Assembly (NCBI RefSeq): GCF_000715075.1
Contig: NC_134082.1
Span: 62,087,466 to 62,151,465, forward strand
DNA from: Nicotiana tabacum
Lineage: Eukaryota > Streptophyta > Magnoliopsida > Solanales > Solanaceae
Direction of reading: 5' to 3'
Length of the DNA: 64,000 nt
Positions 11,926 through 23,739 of the stretch are shown in pieces (positions within the stretch are counted from its first letter, which is position 1; each line of letters opens with the position of its first letter). Below the pieces are notes generated by a model. The model was not told where the DNA came from and searched no databases. It saw nothing but the letters and a program-made list of their open reading frames with translations. The position numbers were made by a program, and so were the translations under genes.

Positions 11926-11937
11926 GATAAATAGAGG
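11926..11937 (+). promoter_or_regulatory. TATA-like box of Ogre LTR
   Basis: GATAAATAGAGG. The aligned position in the Ogre-2 LTR (57613-57620) is TATAAAAG, and both are followed by a G-run then GACAGAGAGAAAAA, supporting a conserved core promoter. Confidence 0.55.
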
Positions 11938-12340
11938 GACTTGATCAGATTTTAGGGGGGGGGACAGAGAGAAAAAGAAAAGGCTGAAGATTGAAGAGAG
12001 AGAAAGAAAAATTCCGAAAAATATTAAAACTTTCAAAAAAAAAGAAAAAGAAAAAAAATACAAATAAAAAAGGAGCTGGAAATTAAAAGAGAGAGTAGTA
12101 TACACCTGATAAATATTCTGATATACGGGTTTAGAAATTAAGGGTTAAGCATTAATTAGTCTTTCAAATCTGAAAAGATTCCCTTGGCTTCTGTCTGTTG
12201 TTTGTTGTCGGTGTTTCTGGATTTTATTTTGATTTTCAAATCTGTCACTGGGATTTCTGTTGACTGGATTGTTGGTTATTATTGTTGTTGCTGTGTTACG
12301 TACTACGTGGCTGACTTTCTTCTTCTTATATTGACAATAC

Positions 12341-12346
12341 CAGGTA
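12341..12346 (+). promoter_or_regulatory. Candidate splice donor in U5
   Basis: CAG|GTACACAAC, conserved in the three Ogre LTRs (Ogre-2 at 58028-58033). With the acceptor at 15083-15084 it would define a 2.7-kb leader intron. Inference only. Confidence 0.35.
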
Positions 12347-13789
12347 CACAACTGTAATTTTGGCATTTTGTAAGCTGAAATGAAGAATGAAATTTTTAAT
12401 TTTTAATTTAGCTTTTTCTTTTTTTTATTAATTGTATTTAGGTTATTTCATGTATTATTATTATGTAAATCGCCGTCGTTTTGCATAATTAGGCATATTG
12501 TAGCGATGTATTAAATAATGCTTTGCTTTAACCTGATTATTAGGTAGTATATATTTAAGCATGTTCATTACTGATTAAACTGTCTAATAATTAGAATAAG
12601 AAGAAAATAACGAAAAAATGACTTTATTAAATCAGTTTTGGCAAAATTGACTAAGTTCACTATTTATAAGGGTTTTAGTATCGCCAACATTAAGTTAATC
12701 GAAATCATGTAGCTAAATTTAGTTAAAACATGAATTTAAATTAATTTTGCGAATCAAGTATTAGGACATGATTTGAATTAAAACAAGGTTAGTTAAGGTT
12801 AAATTAATTAAATTTTAGAAATACGCATTAGTAATCAAGATTGTTTCTAATTTTCAGTAGATGAAAATAATTAATTTCGATAGCTCAAGTCATCTAACAA
12901 TATGATTTCAATCCGGTTATGGGATAATTAGTTTCTTTTTTAAAAATTATTTGACAATTCCATATTGTATTTATAATTACAATTTTAGTAATATTTCTTT
13001 CCACTAATATTTGTTTTAAACTAGTATTTAATATGTTATTTTTAAGTATGTAAAGATTGATTTTATATTTATAGACAAAAAAATAAAAAATAAAAATGTA
13101 GTCATTTTAGGATATTCATAAAATAAGAGAGGGTTTACAAAAAAATTTGTCGGGTCCTCCAATCTTATTATTTTTTTTTAAAAAAATACTTAGATTCTGG
13201 GATGGATCGTTTAGTAAATTTCACGGTCCTACCAAAAAGTATAACAACGCGTAGTCTTTAGGCGCGTATTTAATAAGGGTATTTTCTTAAACATGGGTGT
13301 GCATTTATGTAACCCAAATCCCAATCTTGGCGGAGTCAAAATGCGTCAACAAATCACGTGTACACTGGTTGTGACGTGATTCGAGATGCGTTTTCACGAT
13401 GTTGCAATTCTTGTATAAAATAATAATAATAACAATAATGATAAAAGCGGGTCAAAGTTAAATTTGCATATAAGTTCTTAATTGTTTTAAAAAAAATCAG
13501 ATAAATAAGCCAAATATAATAGTTGAGCGACCGTGCTAGAACCACGGAATCCGGGAATGCCTAACACCTTCTCTCGGGTTAACAAAATTCCTTATCCGGA
13601 TTTCTGATTCGCGGACTGTTAAACAGAGTCATTCTTTCCTCGATTCGGGATTCAACCGGTGACTTGGGACACCATAAATCTCCCTAGTGGCGACTCTGAA
13701 ATAAATAAACAAATCCCGTTTCGATTGTCCTTTAATTGGAAAAAACTCCTTCACCCCTCGCGGGGCGGAAAAAGGAGATGTGACAGCTC

Positions 13790-13807
13790 TGGCGACTCTG
13801 CTGGGGA
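13790..13807 (+). other. Primer-binding site of Ogre-1
   Basis: TGGCGACTCTGCTGGGGA, four bases after the LTR end. It fits the 3' end of plant tRNA-Arg (…CCCCAGCGGAGTCG plus CCA) with one mismatch; a tRNA-Arg primer is reported for Ogre elements. The tRNA sequence is from memory. Confidence 0.75.
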
Positions 13808-15076
13808 ACTCTAGTAACCCAGAATCACTGGTTCAGGGTTAGAAATTCGAGCTTAGATAAATTGTTATATTTGGCTTTATCTGATTTTTACATGTTTGAG
13901 CCTAATGTGCTAAATGCTGCTTTTACCGCTTTGATATTATTTGACTGTATATATAAACTGTGCCGAACCCTTCTCTCTTCACCTCCGGGGATGTGCTTAC
14001 TGGTTGAGACTCCCTATTCTGTTAGTGTCATGCCCTGAAATAAAAAAGAGGCTCGGACAAGTTACGAAGCCGGATGGCCTTTTGGTTCCCGGTAAGTTGC
14101 CCCCTCCTCGACTTGAGTTGTCCGCTCGGGTACACAGTCTAGAACACCGGCTCAGGTTTTGAACATAGAATAACATGACTTCATGTCGGATCCCTAGTAG
14201 GAACGATTATTTGCATCATGTTGCATTTGACTTAGGGGACTCAACACAGGGGTTGGGTCCGTCTAGGACTAGCAACCTGAAATAAAAAAGACCATCCTGC
14301 TGCATCCTATTTGTGCTGTGCATTTATTCCGAACCCGCATGTTGACCGGTTTTTGAATCTCGGGAACGTTGGAAAATTGAAAAAAAAAGAGAAAAAGAGA
14401 GAAATAACAGTTAGGGAGTTAATTGATTATTTTAGAAAAACCCAGTGTCCAAGTACTGTTGGAACTCTGCCGAAATTTTGTTTTTTTTTTAAAAAAATAT
14501 ATATATATTTTACTTTTATATTTTACTTTTAAAATTGTTTGTTTACCCAAAAAGCAGAAAGTGTGTAGGAAAAGTCCTTTATTTTAGATTGCTTTGTTTT
14601 CAAAAAAAACGAAAAGGAAAAATAGTTTCTTTCGCTAAAAAAAGGGAAAATATGTTTGTTTTCAAAATCAGTTAGTTTATTCACCCGAACTACGCTGGTT
14701 TGATTCTCACTGGAGGTGAGATACGTAGGCAACCCTCATCGGGTCCAACCTCCCTTTTTGTAAAAAATAGCCAAAAAGTCTATTTTAATTTTCATTATAA
14801 ACAAGTCGGATGATGCCGTTTTTTTCAAAAATAGCCGAATGTTCCTAAGCAGGACGCCGGAAGGCTGACGTTGCCTAAACGGCCATCTTTGGTCATCATT
14901 TTTTATTTTTGACCGGTTGACTCTCGTAGCCTTAAAATCTTCGTTCCTGAAGTGCTAAAAGGCCGCATTTGAAAACCGAGTCCATCGTTTTGAAAAAGAA
15001 AAATCTTGGAAAAGAACATAGATAGTTTTATTTTGAGTCAAATAAAAGTTTTTCGTTGGCATAATCACCTTAATAA
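13808..15076 (+). other. Untranslated leader of Ogre-1
   Basis: Non-coding stretch between PBS and ORF1, AT-rich with A and T runs. It carries hairpin motif copy A (14687-14750). No open frame with recognisable domains. Confidence 0.6.
14687..14750 (+). other. Conserved hairpin motif, copy A (before ORF1)
   Basis: Outer stem CTACG (14690-14694) with CGTAG (14724-14728). Inner stem CTCAC (14706-14710) with GTGAG (14716-14720), loop TGGAG. The shared TGATT and GATACGTAGGCAA text recurs in copies B to F. Function unknown. Confidence 0.7.
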
Positions 15077-17134
15077 ATGTGCAGGATGAGCACAATACAA
15101 AACAAACCCTTTTCAATAATGACCAAGATCCCTTTTGAGTTGCGATTATGGTGGAATGACCTAGGCAAGGAAGGGCAAGACAAAGTAAAGAAGTATCTGA
15201 AAGATCTCCCGGATTTACTAGACATCCAGCCTCGGGGTGATATTATCAGATCATTGGTCACTTGTTGGGATTCAGCACACAATGTATTTCATTTCTCGAA
15301 CTTTGAGCTCACCCCGACATTGGAAGAAATAGCGGGATACATCGGAAGTGATGAAGCTCCGTTAAGGTTCAAGTACTTGATTGCACCCAGGGCCGTCACT
15401 GTACACCGATTTTTGGATTTCCTAAAAATACCCCGAACATTTCACCATCCAGATTTTGCAAAAGGTTTCTGCAGTCTCCGCCTCATATATGCTAGATACG
15501 GCCACGTGGGCGGGTTCAATAAGCCAGACTTCAAACTATGCAGTAGAGATAACCGACAGAAGTGGGATGAACACAGGCTGGTAGCTTTTATGATAGCTTT
15601 TTTAGGTCTTATAGTATTCCCAAGGAAAGACGGAAACATTGATTTGAAAGTAGTTGGGGTCGTCAGTACCTTGCTCACCCAAGATAAAAGCACTCTGGCA
15701 CTTATGATTATGGCTGACATCTTCCGGGCTCTCACTGCTTGCCGAGCTAGGGGCGACTTTTTCGAGGGATGTAACCTATTGTTGCAAATGTGGATGACCG
15801 ATCATTTATGCCACCGCTCCCAGCTCTTGGGTTACGATTCGCCCGAGAAGACTTGAATTGGAGAATTTTACACAAGAATCAAAGGGGTTAGTCTACCCGA
15901 GGGAGTCACAGCTTGGACGTCATTCTTCCGAACTCTCACTGCCAACCAAATCCAGTGGACGCTCGGATGGTTGCCTGTTGAGGAAATCATATACATGCCG
16001 GCAACCAGGCCCCACTTTCTGTTGATGGGACTTAAAAACATCCAACCCTATGCACCATATCGAGTTTTGAGGCAACTTGGGAGGTATCAAGTAGTGCCGA
16101 AAGATGAAGACTTGAGTACCCAAGTGGTTGAAATCAGTCCGGACGGTCGGTTCCCCGAAGAAGAAGTTCGCCAGATCTGGAGTGAGTGTCAACATCTGAC
16201 GGCAAATACTTGTGTGTTAGATACGGCTAAAGGAGAAGTTTCCCCGGGGTATCACGCTTGGTTTAGAGGTGACATGTCCTGCGGGAGACCAGCTAAAAGA
16301 CCTCATCTCAAAGATTTCGCTGAGTCATCCCAGGAGCAATGGAACTGGTTAGCAAAGGAAAAGGGTTATCGGGCGGAGATTGGTGAGTTGAAGCAACAGG
16401 TTGAAAGTCTGAAATTCAATAACAGTATGCAAGTTGCTGCGGATCGAGGCGAAAAGAATAGATTGGCCCAAGAAAATGAAGAACTTAGGGCCCAAATCCA
16501 GAAATTGAGAATGGCTCCTGATAAACAACCAAGGAGTCGATCAGATGAGCAGTTGATAAAAGGGCTGAAAAATGAAGTCAGGGAATGGCGGGATGGTTTA
16601 GAAAAGTCTGAGAACGTCATGGCAGAGCTCAAAGTACAGTGGGGTACAAGAGCAGATAAGCGTCGCCGATACTTGAATCAATTGAAATGCGACCACGAGA
16701 AAATTGTTGCCAACATGAAGAGAAAGGTGGCTACACTTGAGGGTAAAACAGTTAAGCAGGCTGAGGATTTCCAAATTGAAAGCGGACACTGTTACGACTT
16801 GTTGGCCCAAATGGAGGTAGAAGTGCGGCAACTGAAGAATCAGCATATGCAGGATTATCAGGCGTTAAAAACATGCAGTGATCAGATAAAACGCATGCTT
16901 ATAGAAAAGAAGCAAGCAAGGGACAGGATTAGAGCCATTGCCCGCGCCATTTTTAGAAGATGTCGCGCTTGTGAAGATATGACCCATGCTACTTTTGTCT
17001 CAGCAGTGCTAATCTATGTGAAACGGACCATGAATGAATTAGAGCAACTCAAAAGGGACTTGGAACCTAGGCCCACGGCGAGGCCGAACGACGCCCCACG
17101 GGCACCCATATTTGAAACTTTAGAGTATGCGTAG
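15077..17134 (+). pseudogene. Ogre ORF1, one premature stop
   Basis: A 2058-bp frame, the same length as ORF1 in Ogre-2 (60824-62881), broken only by TGA at 15854-15856. The N-terminal about 260 residues (WWNDLGKEG, HFSNFELTPTLEEIAGYIG, KGFCSLRLIYARYG) resemble a plant-mobile-domain-like module (DUF7745-like, from memory). The C-terminal half, from about 16370, is a charged coiled coil ending ARPNDAPRAPIFE. ORF1 upstream of gag is a hallmark of Ogre; its function is not known. Two ATGs nine bases apart begin the frame; a splice-acceptor-like TGTGCAG lies between them, so the second (15086) may be the true start. Confidence 0.8.
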
Positions 17135-17675
17135 TTCGTGTCTCTATTTCTTTATATATTTTTTAGCCTATGGTTTGTCTGTCCATTGTCTTTTCGCATC
17201 AAAGTATTTAAGTAGTATTGGAACTTGTATCTGACCTTAGTTTGCATTTGTTATTTTCTTTTAGCAAAAAGGATTTTAGTTTGTAATAGTTTGTTTTAAG
17301 TAATGAAAAATTGAAAATCTTTCTGCATGAACTACGCTTGGTCTGATTCGTGCGGGGTCACGATACGTAGGCAATCTCTATAGGATTCGACCGTAATTAA
17401 TAAAGGAAAAAGAGAGAGAAGAAGAAAAAAGAGGTAACACTCGAAAGAGGCACAAATAAAATAAGCCGGAATGATGCATGCGGTCAGAGCAAAAGCATGT
17501 TAGAAATGGTTAACTGCCTAAGGACATTGCATCCCCCAACGTGCAATTATAATATCTGTTAAGACTCTAACACTGACAAGTTTGTTGTTTATCCAATCAA
17601 TACCAGTTAGTTTGTTAGAGCGTACTGGCATCATACCATTATCAAACAAGATCGAAAGGTCCTATACCAGAAAGC
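17135..17675 (+). other. ORF1-gag intergenic region
   Basis: Non-coding, with hairpin copy B. From about 17328 to the gag ATG it is nearly identical to 63090-63402 of Ogre-2, while upstream of that the two elements differ strongly. Confidence 0.65.
17329..17392 (+). other. Conserved hairpin motif, copy B (before gag)
   Basis: Outer stem CTACG (17332-17336) with CGTAG (17366-17370). Inner stem CGTG (17349-17352) with CACG (17359-17362), loop CGGGGT. The inner stem differs from copy A on both sides so that pairing is kept. Confidence 0.7.
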
Positions 17676-19693
17676 ATGACTAGGTCAGACAACAACGTTG
17701 AGTCGGAAAAGACAGCCAATCAGATGCTGAAGGAAGCCCTGGAGAAAATGGAAAAAATGAGGCTGGAAATGAATGAAATGCAGATAGCCTTAGCTAGAGC
17801 CCAGAAGGGGCAGGAACTACCCGTTACTCCTACCCTCCAACCAGTACACACGCCGAAATACCCCTCTCCCGGTCCTTCAACAAGTCTCCCAAGCCATCAC
17901 TATTATCAGGGAAAAGAGGCCTATGATCCCCAAACTCCACCACCTAGTCAAAACCCTCCTCCACCAAATGTTCCCGTCTTTGTGGCACCTCCCCCAGCCC
18001 CATTGCACAGATCATCCAGTGAGCCACTGTTTCAGGCTCACGACACACAATATTACCCCCCTGAACTCACATTCAAAGCACCCGAGCCACATACCTATAA
18101 TCCCCACTTTGAGGTCCCGGCGGAGATTGAAAAGCCGGCTAAGAGCCCAGAGCAGGACGAAGTGACGCGAAAATTTAAAAGCCTGGAGCAGTCCTTTAGG
18201 AACATACACGGGTTAGGCAACCAGGTCAGCGTGGCCTACAAGGATCTATGCCCTTTCCCTGACGTGCAATTACCAGCAGGGTTCAAGATGCCCAAGTTCG
18301 ATTTGTACGAAGGGCATGGCGATCCTATGGCACATCTACGGGGCTTTTGTAGCAAAATGAGGGGAGCAGGGGGAAAATATGAGCTATTGATAGCTTACTT
18401 TGGCCAGAGTATGAGCGGGTCGGCACTGGAGTGGTATACAAGACAAGATCCGAGCAGGTGGTACACCTGGGATGACTTGGCACAGGCTTTCACAGGACAC
18501 TTCCAATACAACCTTGAGATAGTCCCAGACCGTATCACATTGCTAAAGCTTGAGAAGAAACCCGGAGAGAGCTTCCGGGAATTTGGGTTCCGATGGAGAG
18601 AACAGGCAGCCAGAGTTGATCCTCCAATGAGAGAGGGGGAAATGGTAGATTACTTTCTATAAACTCTAGAGCCAACTTACTTCGGTCACTTGGTGACGTC
18701 AGTTGGCAAATCATTCAATGAAGTGGTGAAAATGGGAAGTATGATAGAAGAGGGACTTAAGTCCAATAAGATCCTGAGTTACTCGGCAATTAAGGCAACG
18801 ACTCAGGCCATTCAGAGTGGCACTGGGGTGCGCTCAGAAAGAAAAGGAGAGAGGAGGTCACGACAATAGAGGCCGGCAATTGGTCCAGATCTAGAGGTCC
18901 TTCCCCTCATTACCAAACCAGACCCCATCATCTAAACTACTCACACATTCCAAATTACCCTCCATAACCCTACTACCCACCACAAGAACAACATTTTTCC
19001 GTCCATCAAGCCCAGACATATACTCAACCTCCAGCTCGCCCGCAATGGCGCGCGCCAGCTCCCCACAATACATACCCACCTCCACATAATACCTACCCAC
19101 CACCACAAAACACTTATCCACCGCCAAGAGCCTACAAGAACCCTCCAGGGATGGGTTTCAGGGGAAATCCGGCCTCCAGAAATGAAAGACTGCAGAGGCA
19201 AAGAACCTTTACCGAGTTGGGAGAAACTTATACTGCCTTGTTCCACAAATTAAGGCAGTTGGGTTTATTAAATCCTGTTGAGCCTAGGTTGCCAAATCCC
19301 TTACCCCAAAATATGGATCACTCGGTAAGATGTGAATATTGTTCAGGTGCTCCCGGACATGATACCGAGAAATGTTGGAGGCTAAAACATGCGATACAAG
19401 ATCTTATTGATACCAACAAGATCGAGGTACAGGCACCGGAGGCACCCAACATTAACCAGAACCCATTGCCAAAGCACCACGAAGCCCACATGATTGAGCT
19501 TCTGTACGAAGGAAGGGAGCAAAAGAAACCCTCACAGACAGTGATGATGATCCGTGCCACTCCGAAAGAAAAATCGACCAGTGGGGAAGCAGGGGTACAG
19601 TTGAAGGGGGAAGATGTCAAGCCAGTGGTGATATTAGGGAAGAATCCATCCACCGCTACAAAGAAACCAGAGCTAGCCAAGTTGGTAGTATAG
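17676..19693 (+). pseudogene. Ogre gag, broken by stops and a frameshift
   Basis: Starts at 17676 (MTRSDNNVESEK). A short coiled coil is followed by a Pro-rich linker (about 17820-18060), then the gag core (FPDVQLPAGFKMPKFDLYEG; WYTRQDPSRWYTWDDLAQAF) of the Ty3/gypsy gag family, which packages the RNA. The frame meets TAA at 18660-18662 and TAG at 18867-18869. The part at 19151-19693 lies in another frame and holds a zinc-knuckle CEYCSGAPGHDTEKC (C-X2-C-X5-H-X4-C). Near 18890-19140 is a Pro/Tyr-rich repetitive stretch. It is about 95% identical at DNA level to the start of gag in Ogre-2, mostly with transition differences. Confidence 0.85.
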
Positions 19694-19900
19694 GGAGCAT
19701 CATTTGTACCTGTAGTTGTTGTGAAAGGGGTCTACAGGGAACCGGTCATCATAAAGCCGGTAGTCCAATTGCCAATAATTGATAGCAAGGTTGTGCCTTG
19801 GAAGTATGAAAAGGCAGTGGTAATGTACAAGGGAAAGCAAGTGGAGGAAGATAGTTGTGAGGCATAGGGACTGACTCGATCGGGACGGTGTTTTACTCCC

Positions 19901-21189
19901 GTGGAGTTGAGAAGGTCCAACCCAGCAGTAAAAAAGAAACTCGTGTCAGAAGAAGAGGTGGAGGAATTCTTGAAACAAATGAAAGTGCAGGATTACTCCG
20001 TTGTTGAACAATTGAAGAAAACACCGGCCCAGATCTCGTTGTTATCACTATTGATCCATTCGGACGAGCATCGCTGGGCCCTGATGAAGATACTAAATGA
20101 AGCTCATGTGCCTAATGAAATTTCAGTGAACCACCTTGAAGCAATTGCCAACAAATTTTTGAGGTAAACAGGGTAACGTTCTTTGATGACGACTTGCTAG
20201 TGGAGGGCACGAAACATAATAAAGCTCTTTACTTGACTGTCAAATGTAAAGATTCGGTGGTTACTCGCGCGTTGGTGGATAACGGTTCAAGTGCCAATAT
20301 TTGTCCATTATCCACATTGAACCAGTTGAAGATTGACCATGATAGAATCCACAAGAACAGTGTTTGCGTCCGAGGATTTGACGGAAGTGGAACAGACACT
20401 GTGGGGGATATTATACTCGAGGTGAGCATCGGCCCGGTCGAGTTTACTATGGAGTTCCAGGCATTGGATATCACGGTATCCTATAACCTTTTGTTAGGAT
20501 GACCGTGGATCCATGCGGCCAAAGTAGTACCATCCACATTGCATCAAATGGTCAAGTTTGAATGGGACAGACAAGATGTCGTGTTGCATGGGGAAGACAT
20601 TGCGCGCACCATGGGAGGTGCCATTGTGCCATTCATAGAAACCAACGATGACAAAGGTCCTTGGGTTTACCAGATTTTTGATGCAGTGTCAGCAAACAAG
20701 ATCCCCGAGGGTAAAAGCATTCCACACCCCAGAATAGCTTCTGCCACCGTCATGGTAGTTTCAGAGATGCTGAGTAATGGGTTCGTGCCAGGAAAAGGTC
20801 TAGGGGCTGAGCTTCAAGGTATTGTTCAACCTGTCTCTTTGCCCAAGAATTTAGAGACCTTTGGGCTAGGATTCAAGCCCACATCAGCAGATGTCAGACA
20901 TGCCCGCAAGATGAAGAAGAAAGTGTGGGTTCTTCCCAAGCCAATCCCATGCCTGTCCAGATCCTTTGTCAGAGCAGGTACTAGAAAGTTGTCGGTCCCG
21001 AAAGTTCTCGGACCAATGATTGGGCCAGATGGAGATCTAGATGAGGGCTTTGAAAGGTTGTTCGCCAGTGTCAACATGTTAGAAGCTGGAGAAGGTTCCA
21101 GTAGCGCGGATATACAATTTGTGGGGCCTAGGGCCAAGATCAACAATTGGACAGCTACTCCTCTTCCTACCCGGAGGGAGTCTTGGTAG
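19901..21189 (+). pseudogene. Ogre protease and G-patch region, broken
   Basis: Three open pieces (19901-20167; 20194-20502; 20539-21189), the last two in one frame separated by a TGA at 20500-20502. The retroviral-type aspartic protease motif is ALVDNGSSANI (about 20268-20300), where DNGS stands for the usual D-T/S-G. Downstream, NGFVPGKGLGAELQGI (about 20776-20823) is a G-patch, a known addition after protease in the Tat lineage that binds RNA. The protease matures gag-pol. The frame ends at TAG (21187-21189), just inside the candidate intron described next. Confidence 0.8.
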
Positions 21190-21360
21190 TAGGCTTTGGA
21201 TTTTCTTTCTCGTTTCCTGGATTATTCCAGAGTTGTAATCCAGTTTTGATTTTATTCAGTGAAAGTGTGAAACTCTGTTATCCCGCATTTTAATAAAAAG
21301 TGAAAGTTTCCTTTTCTTGTTTTGTTTTAATTCTGTTTCTTCTCTTTTCTTTCTGAACAG
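21186..21360 (+). other. Putative Ogre pro-RT intron (175 bp)
   Basis: Donor TTG|GTAGTAGG at 21186. Acceptor TTTCTGAACAG|TTCTC ending 21360, preceded by a long T/C tract. Removing it puts the protease frame into the RT frame used from 21410, leaving only one in-frame stop (TAA 21407-21409). A spliced intron before RT is known for Ogre elements; these borders are my prediction. Confidence 0.7.
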
Positions 21361-21409
21361 TTCTCTTTGCACTGGTACTAACGATATGGCATGCACAACG
21401 GATCTTTAA

Positions 21410-23739
21410 CCCAGTCTAAATAATCAATCTGATTCTGAATTAATTGCACAAAAGATCGATTATGATGATGAATCAGAATACGAGGAGGAGGATGCCTTTG
21501 AAGAGATAAACAGAGAATTAAGCCAGTTCGAAGAGAAACCTAAGCCCAATTTGAATGACACTGAAGCTGTCAATTTAGGGTATGTCAACGATGTCAGGGA
21601 AACCAAAATCAGCGTCCACATTGAGCCTGGCATCAGGGAAGAACTAATCAAAGCACTCATTGAGTTTAAAGATGTTTTTGCATGGTCGTATGATGACATG
21701 CCGGGTTTAAGCACCAAGCTAGTGGTTCACAAATTGCCCACTGACCCGACATGCCCTCCCGTCAAGCAGAAATTGAGGAAGTTCAAGACAGATATGAGTG
21801 TGAAGATTAAAGAAGAAGTAACCAAGCAGCTGCAAGCAAAGGTTATTCGGGTCACTCGATATCCTGATTGGTTGGCTAATGTGGTGCCAGTACCAAAGAA
21901 AGATGGGAAGATCAGGGTATGCGTCGACTACCGCAATTTGAACAGGGCAATCCCAAAAGATAACTTCCCATTACCCAATATCCATATCTTGATCGATAAT
22001 TGCACCGGACGAGAAATCGGATCCTTTGTGGATTGCTACGCCGGGTATCATCAGATTTTGATGGATGAAGAAGATGTAGAGAAAACGGCTTTCGTTACGC
22101 CATGGGGGACTTATTGCTATTGGGTAATGCCATTCGGTTTGAAGAACGCTGGGGCAACGTACATGAGAGCAATGACTACTGTGTTCCATGATATGATGCA
22201 CAAAGAGATTGAAGTGTACGTAGATGATGTGATCATCAAATCCAAACGTCAGGAAGACCACGTAGCAGACCTTAGGAAGTTTTTCCAAAGACTTCGAAGG
22301 TACGACATTAAGCTCAACCCAGCCAAATGTGCATTTGGTGTTCCATCTGGAAAGCTGTTGGGATTTATCGTTAGTCGGCGAGGCATTAATTGGACCCGTC
22401 AAAGATCAAATCCATCCAGGAATTGCTGCCACCGAGGAACAAAACAGAAGTAATGAGTCTGTTGGGAAGGTTGAACTATATCAGCAGGTTCATCACTCAG
22501 CTCACAGCGACTTGTGAACCCATCTTTCGATTGCTGAAGAAAGATGCCGCGATAGAATGGACGGCAGAATGTCAGAAGGCATTTGACCAGATCAAAGGAT
22601 ATTTATCCAATCTACCTGTGTTGGTTCCACCTGAGCCGGGGAGGCCATTAATCCTTTATCTAACGGTCCTGGAGAATTCGTTTGGTTGTGTGTTGGGGCA
22701 ACACGACATCACAGGAAGGAAAGAGCAAGCCATCTATTATCTCAGCAAGAAGTTTACAGTCTATGAGAATAAGTACACTCAACTTGAGAAGACATGTTGT
22801 GCTCTAACTTGGGTAGCACAGAAGTTTAAGCATTATCTGTCGTCACATACTACTTACCTTATTTCACGCCTGGATCCATTAAAGTATATTTTCCAGAAGC
22901 CTATGCCCACGAGAAGATTGGAAAAATGGCAAATATTACTCACAGAGTTCGACATTGTCTATGTGACGAGGACGGCCATGAAAGCTCAAGCATTGGCCGA
23001 TCACTTGGCTGAGAATCCTATTGATGAAGAATACGAGCCTTTAAGGACGTATTTTCCAGATGAAGAAGTGATGCATATAGAGAAGTTAGAACTGACTGAG
23101 GAACCAGGGTGGAAGCTTTTCTTCGATGGGGCTGCGAATGCGAAAGGAGTTGGAATAGGAGCGGTACTTATTTCTGAAATAGGACATCACTATCCTGTTA
23201 CAGCTCAGCTACGTTTCTATTATACCAACAACATGGCTGAATATGAGGCATGCATTTTGGGCCTACAATTGGCTACAGACATGGATGTTCAGGACGTCTT
23301 AGTCTTGGGAGACTCGGACCTCCTAGTACATCAGATCCAGGGTGAATGGGAAACACGGGATTTAAAGCTTATACCATATCGACAATGTTTGCACGATCTG
23401 AGCAAGCGATTTCGATCAGTGGAGTTCAGACACATCCCGAGAGTTCACAATGAGGTTGCCGATGCTTTGGCCACATTAGCATCGATGTTGCACCATCCAG
23501 ACAAAATCCATGTTGACCCGTTGTATGTTCAGGTTCGTGATCAGCATGTCTACTGCAACATGATAGAAGAAGAAATGGATGGCGAGCCATGGTTTTATGA
23601 TGTCAAGGAATACCTCAGGATGGGGATATATCCGAGCAGGCAACCGGAGATCAAAAGAGAGCCATTCGACGACTGGCAAATGGATTTTTTCTTAGTGGAG
23701 GAATGTTGTACAAAAGAACCCCAGATCTGGGATTGCTGA
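21410..23739 (+). pseudogene. Ogre reverse transcriptase, RNase H and second (aRNH) RNase H, frameshifted
   Basis: The first frame (to 22453) encodes RT: VPKKDGKIRVCVDYRNLNRA, then the catalytic YVDD at 22217-22228. A frameshift near 22380-22390 moves into the frame used to 23739. That frame has the RT-linked RNase H (about 22660-23030, AIYYLSKKF, ending in ALADHLAENP), then a second RNase H of the archaeal-like type (about 23107-23500): FFDGAAN, NNMAEYEACILGL, LGDSDLL and HNEVADALA give the D-E-D-D set. Dual RNase H is diagnostic for the Tat/Ogre lineage. Together these make the cDNA from genomic RNA. The frame ends in error at 23739 after slippage in a T run near 23683-23690. Confidence 0.9.

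Larger units (their letters stand above)
9506..13785 (+). repeat. 5' LTR of Ogre-1
   Basis: 4280 bp from TGTGAGCACG to GGAGATGTGACA. U3 contains a telo-box-like AAACCCTAA (10101-10109), a CT-rich leader and an ATG at 10174 in good context, a CA microsatellite, and a TATA-like box at 11926-11937. The last 250 bp is the highly conserved Ogre LTR end. Open frames inside are low-complexity Ser/Pro/His-rich and I do not call them genes. Confidence 0.9.

Noticed and set aside
14687..14750. Hairpin motif as a tRNA-derived (B-box-like) element, because GGTTTGATTC resembles GGTTCGANTCC
   Set aside because: The match is imperfect, no A box is placed correctly, and the motif does not fold as a tRNA.
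22390..23739. ATG at 22390 as a separate gene start
   Set aside because: It is an internal Met in pol after a frameshift; the domains continue those of the upstream frame.
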